Source of the DNA: Leucogyrophana mollusca
Lineage: Eukaryota > Basidiomycota > Agaricomycetes > Boletales
Length of the DNA stretch: 20,225 bases
NCBI GenBank assembly: GCA_021014945.1
Contig: MU266621.1
Coordinates: forward strand, 1 to 20,225
Direction of reading: 5' to 3'
The position numbers and the translations under genes are program-made. Positions within the stretch are counted from its first letter, which is position 1. Every line of letters starts with the position of its first letter. Shown here one piece after another: positions 14,293-20,225 of this stretch. The notes below the pieces were generated by a model. That model did no database searches. It was not told where the DNA came from and saw only the letters and a list, made by a program, of their open reading frames with translations.

Positions 14293-15991
14293 TTCGTTTG
14301 ATTATGCTGGGGAATGCTTGTGATCTGTTCTTTCGGGGCGGGAAGATGACTGGGTTATATACCCGTAGCCAATACTACCCGCCATCTTCTTTCCTTTCAT
14401 GCATTCGAAGGGTCAGTCCCCCCCACCAATACAGGGGACCAACGCCGATCAATGTGGCAGCCAATCAGGAGTCAGGGAGATGCACAGACGCAAAAGTGGC
14501 GAGGACATGGCCTATCGTGTGCAGGCTGGGTACAAATCGGACCGGAGAATGTTGAAGTTGCAACATTTGAAGTGCTCCTTTACACACAGCCCCAGCTGTT
14601 TCTTGGAAGCCGTCCTAGCATACGATATTCGGTCTGACGAAGGGACCGGAAGTCATGTGCGGAAAGGCACGCGTCCACAATCACCAAAAGAATACGCACC
14701 ACGATATGCGACCCACTATAGTAGTATGATACATTAGGGTTGGTGGTGTCTCTTACCATATAACGAAAGGGAAGGCTGGGAGAGATATCGATTTGATGCA
14801 GCGACAGCACTTGCGTTCTCATGCATGAGACAGTTGGGCGCCAAAGCGAGGTGAACTCACCATAAATAGGAGTTGATGCGTGTTCCTCATCAGAGCCTTT
14901 GGAGTGACCGACCCGGGGTGCCCGGGCGGTATGTTATCATGATGGTGAGGAATAAGAGGGCGGTGAACTGGCTCTCAGATAGCTCTTTGATAGTGAGTTG
15001 GTCATCGGCACTCAAAAGAATGGAAAGCGTTTTAATGCTTGACGCTTGATCATATCGGTCGGTTATTGCGTAACATCCACCGGGACTGGTAGGCGCCCGA
15101 ATTCGAGTCAAAGACGTTCGCTGCGGTCTCTGCAGAGTACGGTGGAGGGATTGATCTGTGCGGATCAGTGAGCAGGCCTTGAATCGGTCAGAAGTCGTAC
15201 CGGTCAGTAGTGCGGCTCTGATGGTACCTTCAGATATGATCCTCAGACAAAATTCGGAGTCCAACACCCATTTCGTGTATGAGCCCTGGGGAGGCGATGT
15301 TGAAGCCCGTGGAGGAAGGTCGGCGGACAGCCTCGCTGATGGGAGCAAGATCCACGAACAGAAGATGATCGATAGCCAGACAGGCCACAGCGAAAGTCAA
15401 GGTAAGCGATGGCCCGACGAGGGAGCTGAAAGTGAAGGGCCTTCATGCTTGTGGACCCGATATGTTGGACACCAGGATCGCATCCTTGCGGCTCAGGCAT
15501 ACGATCGCGTTCATGGTCAACCTCGATACCGTTGGAGCTGTTCAACGTCACTTAACTTCACAACGTTCACGACCACTATTCGTTCCTAAAACTTCCCATC
15601 GCCCTTACAAGGCTCCTCCGACCCCATTCTGGTACCACACCGCTATCATCTCCAAGTCCACCTTCAGATGCGGCGCGTCCCTTCACTTCGTCATTCGTCG
15701 CATTCCACCTGGCTCGGCGTTTGACCCCTTGAGGTCTTTCTGCCATATTCAACATAGGGCAACAGAAGCGCCTATGCGTGGATAACAAATTGCGGAATCA
15801 CTATAGCACAACACTCACTGGAGGATGTGTGCTCGCAACACTGGCAGGGTCAAAATGTATGCTCGGGAGAAATAAATAGATATCGCATCAGGCCCACGTC
15901 CATAGTGGTCGACACTGGACTCCAATATGGTTGTAAACCAGCGCTGGGCGCTGTGTTTGCCAGTGTGATGTATATCCATACTCCAGCCCGA
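14293..15991. other. 1.7-kb region upstream of the UbiA gene, no confident gene
   Basis: The left end is the UbiA promoter, with TATA and inverted CCAAT. Open frames up to 152 codons (minus 15348-14890) lack family features. A hydrophobic stretch containing LTLTFAVACLAIDHLLF is open on - at about 15440-15234 but ends in stops on both sides. It may be one exon or a remnant of a membrane protein. No coherent spliced model was found. Confidence 0.5.
14355..14361 (-). promoter_or_regulatory. TATA box of the UbiA gene, with inverted CCAAT
   Basis: The minus strand reads TATATAA 63-69 nt upstream of the ATG at 14292. An ATTGG (inverted CCAAT) lies at 14369-14373, 8 nt further upstream. The arrangement fits a regulated promoter. 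Confidence 0.6.
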
Positions 15992-16413
15992 TCAGCGCTC
16001 CTTCAGATAATCCAAGACTGCCTTGACTTTGGGGTTGTGCCCGCTCTCGACTACAGCGCGAGCAAGGCGATCTCGAGGAGGGTAAACACGAGAAACATCG
16101 AGACATCAGCACGTTGGGACTCACCACTTTCGCTCCCCGCGGGTGCGATAGCAAAGTACGTCGGGCCCCACCCGCTTAACGACAGCTGGACGCCGGCGTC
16201 GGAGCCTTTCTCCGGCTTCCATCCGAGGGCCTCTGCCAGGGCTCGGTCGACGTAGAGTGTTTGGTGGTCGAGAACTACTCTATGCTCGGATGGCGAGCGG
16301 AGAGCTGCGCTGGTCCTCATGGAACGTGCATGTGATTGTGCATGAACGCGGGCAAGGCGTGTGGCATTAATATTGAGGAACTGGCAAGAGAGAGAGATGC
16401 CGCAGAATGACAT
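15992..16413 (-). CDS. Small protein of unknown function, possible mitochondrial presequence
   Basis: Exons on -: 16413-16125 and 16050-15992, joined by a 74-nt GTGAGT..GTAG intron in matching phase; 115 aa. I do not recognise the family. The first about 40 residues are rich in Arg, Ser, Ala and Leu and have no acidic residue, like a mitochondrial targeting sequence. The compact core follows (HRVVLDHQTLYVDRALAEAL, GVQLSLSGWGPTYFAIAP). It ends in a charged helix, NPKVKAVLDYLKER, just before the stop. The sharp composition change between leader and core and the sensible C-terminus after splicing support a real gene. The start at 16413 is the first ATG; Met31 is an alternative. It is transcribed divergently from the Fic/Doc gene across 352 bp. 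Confidence 0.62.
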
Positions 16414-16765
16414 GACCTACACTCGGACAAGGATTTAGAACGAGAGTGGCATCAGCATGCATACTCATAGAGGCTTGTAACGGAACTAACCCGTGATATG
16501 GCACTTGGAGAGTATCTGTAATACTAATAGCTTAGAACAGAGTAGTAGGGAGGAGGAATACCGTTGGTGCTCGTCGGTGCCGGCGACTGAAATCTTGCTT
16601 GAAAATCGGGGTTGCCAGTGGTGACTATTCCTGCTGTTTGCAGTAATAGCTGAAACTGCGCCAAGCCATTTTGTTATTTGACCAAGTGGGTGCCTATGGG
16701 CGAGCGGAAACCTTTGTATCCGAGTACACAAGTGGAACATTGAACTTCGAGTCTACGATCCAAAT
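16414..16765. other. Divergent promoter region
   Basis: The 352-bp spacer separates the start codons of the small minus-strand gene and the plus-strand Fic/Doc gene, so it should hold both promoters. No clear TATA box was seen on either side, which suggests TATA-less housekeeping-type promoters. No ORF here is convincing. Confidence 0.55.
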
Positions 16766-17312
16766 ATGCCCGCCCACGCCCCCCGCCTAGCCCGCCTCTT
16801 CACACCGACCTTCGCCCACGCCATAAACGCGCAACTCGTTCACCCAGCGGCCTCCCAAGTCGTCAAACCCAACGAACTCGAATCCGCCCTGGCGAGGCCG
16901 CTGCAGAAGGCGTATTACCAGCCGGAGTCGTCCGTGGCTGAGCTCGCTGCGAGCCTGTCTTACGGTATCATCAAAGGTCAGTCGGTTGATTTTGTATGGC
17001 ATAATCCCCCATTTACATAAACTAAACGATTCTCGCTGTGGCAGGACATCCGTTTCTGGACGGCAACAAGAGGACTGGTGAGGGTGGATTGTGTCGGGTG
17101 GTGAACCGGTGCTGACTGCCCTCTTTCCAGCGTTCTTTTTGGCGAATGAGTATGTGCGTGCGCGGGGGCTGCCGGGCTTGGCGGATGGGGGCAAAGTGGG
17201 GGAGGTATACAAGGACGTGCATGAGCTGGCTGAGCGCTACATAGGAGTGGCTAGCGGCCTGCTCGACGCGGACGCTCTTATAACATCCAAGGATGAAGGA
17301 AGAAAGTTCTGA
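16766..17312 (+). CDS. Fic/DOC-family protein (death-on-curing type)
   Basis: Exons 16766-16976, 17045-17077 (only 33 nt) and 17131-17312; introns 68 and 53 nt; 141 aa, close to bacterial Doc (about 126). The 33-nt middle exon carries nearly the whole active-site motif, HPFLDGNKRT (residues 72-81). Upstream, LARPLQKAYYQPESSVAELA and LSYGIIKGHPF match the Doc helix pattern; downstream, AFFLANEYVRARGLPG continues the fold. Canonical Fic enzymes have HxFx(D/E)GNGR and transfer AMP. Here the second Gly of GNG is Lys, as in phage P1 Doc, which instead phosphorylates EF-Tu (established knowledge). The inhibitory (S/T)xxxE(G/N) helix of class I-III Fic proteins was not seen. Target and role in the fungus are unknown. 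Such genes in fungi are commonly thought to derive from bacteria; its introns show it is long settled here. Confidence 0.92.
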
Positions 17313-18845
17313 TTTCCATCTTTTCATTTCACATGGACGGATACCTTGCTAGTGTCATCCAAGTGAACTTAAGATTGGAGCATCTATACTCCACACTCGT
17401 CTAGGTCTCGAGGACAGGATATAGAAACCAACAAAGTCATAGGAAGACTAGCGGAGAGGCCGGATTTCCTCCCTCTGAACTTGGCGATCCATGCCCGGAA
17501 AAGATCATTATCGTCCCCTTCGTAGCTGCATTAATCCGGATACCCGCTCAGGCCTTCCTACCCGTCAGAATTCTCCAGATCGGCCAAACAGGCCTCTAGG
17601 ATTCCCGAAACTTCGCTGGACAGGTTGATTGTTGGCAAACGTGGGGCACGCGGGCGGACGAACCGTCGGAAGGGTGAACCGACGGTGTTGGTTGTGCGCC
17701 ACGGATGCAGGGGAGCTTCGACGACGTGGAGAAGGGCTTATGTATCCCCGGGCACACGCGCGCATAATAATACTACTGGGGATGATGAGCGTGAGCTGGA
17801 GCTCGGTGGCGGCCGACACCCATCCAGCGCCTCCTTCTCCTCGCTCTCCCCCTCGCTCTCACCCCCCTCCACATCAACCATCCTACCCCGATAAAACGGA
17901 AACGGCGTGCGCGGAAATACCCACGTCCCGAGGCACCCTCCCCCGCCGCCACTCGCGCAGGACGGCAACAAGAGGAATGGTTGTTTTGGTGGGTGGATGG
18001 AAAGCTGGTTGCCGGTCGCTGTGCATTCGCACGTGAGGTGGGGTGGCCGTTGCGCTGGGTGCTGGCTGGGGAGGGCGGATTAGAACTGGGGAGTCGGGGG
18101 AGGTGAACGCTGGAGCTTGAGGGGTGGGGTTGGCTCGCTGGTGACGCGTGAGATGATTAAGGGGAATTGGGACGTGGAAGTTGAGCGTGGCGATGGGGAA
18201 TGAAGAAGGCAGTTGTGGTGGTTCGTTGCGCATGATGGACTGCCAAGCTCAGAATGACGCGTCTGCAAACAAGGATTCAAGTGCGTAGGTAGGGGGTTGA
18301 GGGTGGCCCTGCAAACGTGGGTGGGAGTGTTGAGTGAGATGGATGGGTACTGGAGAGCGTGCAGGACACGATCCGATGGTGCTCAAGCCAATCAACCTGA
18401 GACTAACGGCACAACCAGCGTAACGATTGTCGTGGTAGTGGTTTATCTCGTTCGAAGCCTTTTGTTGAGTTTCAAGATCCAGCCTGCGCTTCTGCCCTCC
18501 GAACGAGCCTATATTTACCGCCTCTGTCCGATACAAAGGTCCGTCATAGTCAAGAGCCGCACTCCTCGATTGACTACCATCATGCAGCAAGGGAGGGATG
18601 AACCGCCAACCAGCACCAGCCTTGCACGGCCTCCAACCAGGTTGGTAGTGTACCCTTCATTTCGCCACCATATGGGTACCTCTCTAATCATAGAAGACTT
18701 TCCCTCAGACTATTTCCTTCGTGATATGAAACTCAAATGGGCAACCGCAGTGCTCAAGCCTCGCAACCGACCACTTCCCTATACACCTACCCTCCGTTTC
18801 GCCGCCATATAGCTCTGGACAATTCCTTCGCGAGAGTGATCCCAG
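17313..18845. other. 1.5-kb GC-rich, low-complexity intergenic region
   Basis: It follows the Fic/Doc stop. From about 17820 to 17890 the + strand is pyrimidine-rich (ctcctcgctctccccctcgc), and from about 18020 to 18310 it is G-rich. The open frames in it (for example minus 18233-17883, Pro/Thr/Ser-rich, 116 codons) reflect base composition. None shows a domain or a matched splice partner. The right end should hold the promoter of the C2-TPR gene; ccctatacac at about 18778 is a weak TATA candidate. Confidence 0.5.
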
Positions 18846-20225
18846 ATGTCTGGCGACGTGGGGTCCACGGAAGGAAAGATAGAATTCTCACTCACAGGTA
18901 CGCAGAGATGTTGTCGAGTTTCTCCGTCCGAAACTTACTCGAACCGTGGCAGTCATCGGAGCCACTGGGTTATCTCCACTTGATAACCACCCGACCGGGT
19001 TCTACGTCGTTGTCGAGGTGGACGGAAAGCAAGGGCGGACAGCCGAACTAGCACCCTCGCCTCAGTCAACCATCGAATGGAACACTTGTTTTCCACTGTA
19101 CGTGTTCTCAACTCAGCATCTGCAAGTAGCCCGACCATACCGATATGAATTCAGGAAAGCAGACAAGGCGTCATATATCGCGCTTCGTTTGTACGAATGC
19201 TGGAAAGCGGTGCTCCCGGGCCACCGGAGAGAGGACAAGACGATTTGGGAATCAAATGCCACTGCCGAGCAGCTGCTGGGATCCGGTAGCAAATTTCTAA
19301 GTGCTTCACCCCTTACTGTTTCCGTGGTGAAGAGACTGATTATTGTCCCCAGACATGACTCTCCCGGCGAAAGCACCCTATGAAGAAGGCCATCTCGTTA
19401 TAAAAGTCGAACGGGCTGCACATACCGAAGGTGAAGTTGGCGAGGTACGTCATTCATTCAATCTACACTGTCAGTACTGACGGGGACACTATTTCTTAGA
19501 GCTCGGCCAAGCCCCGGTGGCAGGGTGACATGAGGGAGCTGGAACATTCAGTTGTGCGCTCCATACATGACCTTGCCGACACCGTATATTCCGATTTCGA
19601 GCAGAGCCACCATAGAGAGAAGTTGGAGGAGGCAATCGATCATTATCGTGTCTCACTCGGGTTGCGTCCAGCGGGACACCCCGAACGCTCCACATCGTTG
19701 ATATGTCTCGCTAACACCCTTTCCACTCGATTCGACCGGTTCGGCGACACAGCTGACCTGGACGAAACCATGGAGCTCGAACGCGCAGCCCTGGCAATGT
19801 GTTCACCAGGGCACCCCGATCACTCTTTGTCACTGAGCAACCTCGCTCACACCCTTCACACTCGATTCGAACAGTTCGGCGACACGGCCGACCTGGAAGA
19901 AGCCGTCCAGCTCAATCGTGCAGCCCTGGTGTTACGTCCACAAGGGCACCCCAATCGCTCTGGGTCCCTGAACAACCTCGCTCTCACCCTTTCCACTCAA
20001 TTCAACCAGTTCGGCAACACGGCTGACCTGGACGAAGCCATGGAGCTCTATCGCGCAGCCCTGGCATTGCATCCACAAGGGCACCCCGATCGTTCCGTGT
20101 CCCTGAACAACCTCGCTCTCGCCCTTTGCGCTCGATTCAACCAGTTTGGCGATAGAGCTGACCTGGAGGATGCCACGGAGCTGCATCGCGCAGCGCTGGC
20201 ATTGCTTCCACAAGGGCACCCCGAT
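18846..20225 (+). CDS. C2-like domain plus tetratricopeptide-repeat protein, 3' end outside window
   Basis: Exons 18846-18897, 18953-19097, 19155-19285, 19353-19444 and 19500 onward; introns 55-67 nt, phases consistent; 382 codons visible and still open at the edge. Residues about 11-130 resemble the C2-like module at the N-terminus of many Agaricomycete TPR proteins (FSLTVIGATGLSPL, GFYVVVEVDGK, STIEWNTCFPL, IALRLYECWK). A linker helix (about 141-180) leads into 45-residue TPR units of the form DLDEAMELYRAALALHPQGH followed by PDRSVSLNNLALAL. Four full units and one cut unit are visible. TPRs form superhelical protein-binding surfaces. In this fungal group the array often precedes a CHAT protease or other effector domain, which here would lie beyond the window. 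The start codon fits the family's short N-terminus. Function unknown; intracellular. Confidence 0.9.
19620..20225 (+). repeat. 135-bp (45-aa) tandem TPR coding repeat
   Basis: Units begin at 19620, 19755, 19890, 20025 and 20160, the last cut by the window end. The marker GG(A/G)CACCCC recurs exactly every 135 bp (19674, 19809, 19944, 20079, 20214). Later units are closer to each other in DNA than to the first, which suggests internal expansion by unequal crossing-over. Confidence 0.93.

Noticed and set aside
14890..15348. A 152-codon minus-strand open frame
   Set aside because: It has no recognisable domain and mixed composition, and no plausible spliced continuation was found on either side.
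17625..17894. Plus-strand frame with TVLVVRHG, resembling the RHG motif of histidine phosphatases
   Set aside because: Nothing after the motif fits that family; the rest is Arg/Ser/Thr-rich low complexity, so the motif is probably chance.
17961..17976. Second copy of gacggcaacaagagga, as in the Fic active-site exon (17059-17074)
   Set aside because: The surrounding sequence is unrelated, and the His-Pro-Phe part is missing. A 16-bp match is most likely chance, though a small duplicated fragment cannot be excluded.
19620..20225. Regularly spaced direct repeats, considered as a CRISPR array or satellite
   Set aside because: The period is a whole number of codons and the frame encodes TPR units. 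There are no distinct spacers, and the host is a eukaryote.

Overview
The window is nuclear DNA of a filamentous fungus, most likely an Agaricomycete (mushroom-forming basidiomycete). The reasons are dense short spliceosomal introns (about 47-74 nt, GT..AG with two GC..AG), an intron-bearing tRNA, orthologues of conserved eukaryotic genes, and a C2-TPR gene of the type expanded in Agaricomycetes. All gene models were spliced by hand: each junction was accepted only where donor, acceptor, reading phase and family similarity agreed.

Left part (1-4.2 kb), housekeeping. A Cdc4/Pop1/Fbw7-type F-box WD40 protein lies on + (480-2842). An intron-containing tRNA-Ile(AAU) lies on - (3045-3129). A DNA polymerase delta small subunit (POLD4/Cdm1 type) lies on + (3293-4204).

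Centre (4.9-14.3 kb), a specialised-metabolism-like block, all on -. In transcription order it is a UbiA-type membrane prenyltransferase/terpene cyclase (14292-13258), then two tandem FAD monooxygenases of the phenol 2-monooxygenase family, B (10844-8231) and A (7658-4970). A and B share all 15 intron positions, and 13 consecutive exons have identical lengths, so they are a tandem duplication. Both keep the residues needed for flavin binding and phenol hydroxylation. The three genes carry TATA-like boxes about 60-72 nt upstream of their start codons. A prenylated-aromatic or terpenoid pathway is a reasonable inference, but the substrate is unknown. Between UbiA and gene B lie 2.4 kb without a recognisable gene, and upstream of UbiA 1.7 kb without one.

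Right part (16-20.2 kb). A small unrecognised protein with a mitochondrial-type N-terminus (-, 16413-15992) diverges from a Fic/Doc-family protein (+, 16766-17312) with an intact HPFLDGNKRT motif. After a low-complexity GC-rich gap, a C2-like plus tetratricopeptide-repeat gene (+, from 18846) runs off the right edge with an exact 135-bp repeat period.

The points most worth checking are the UbiA plus twin flavin monooxygenase block, a 297-nt in-frame exitron-like segment inside the Cdc4 WD40 domain, two GC-AG introns present in only one paralogue, the Doc-type (Lys for Gly) Fic motif, and what lies downstream of the TPR array.
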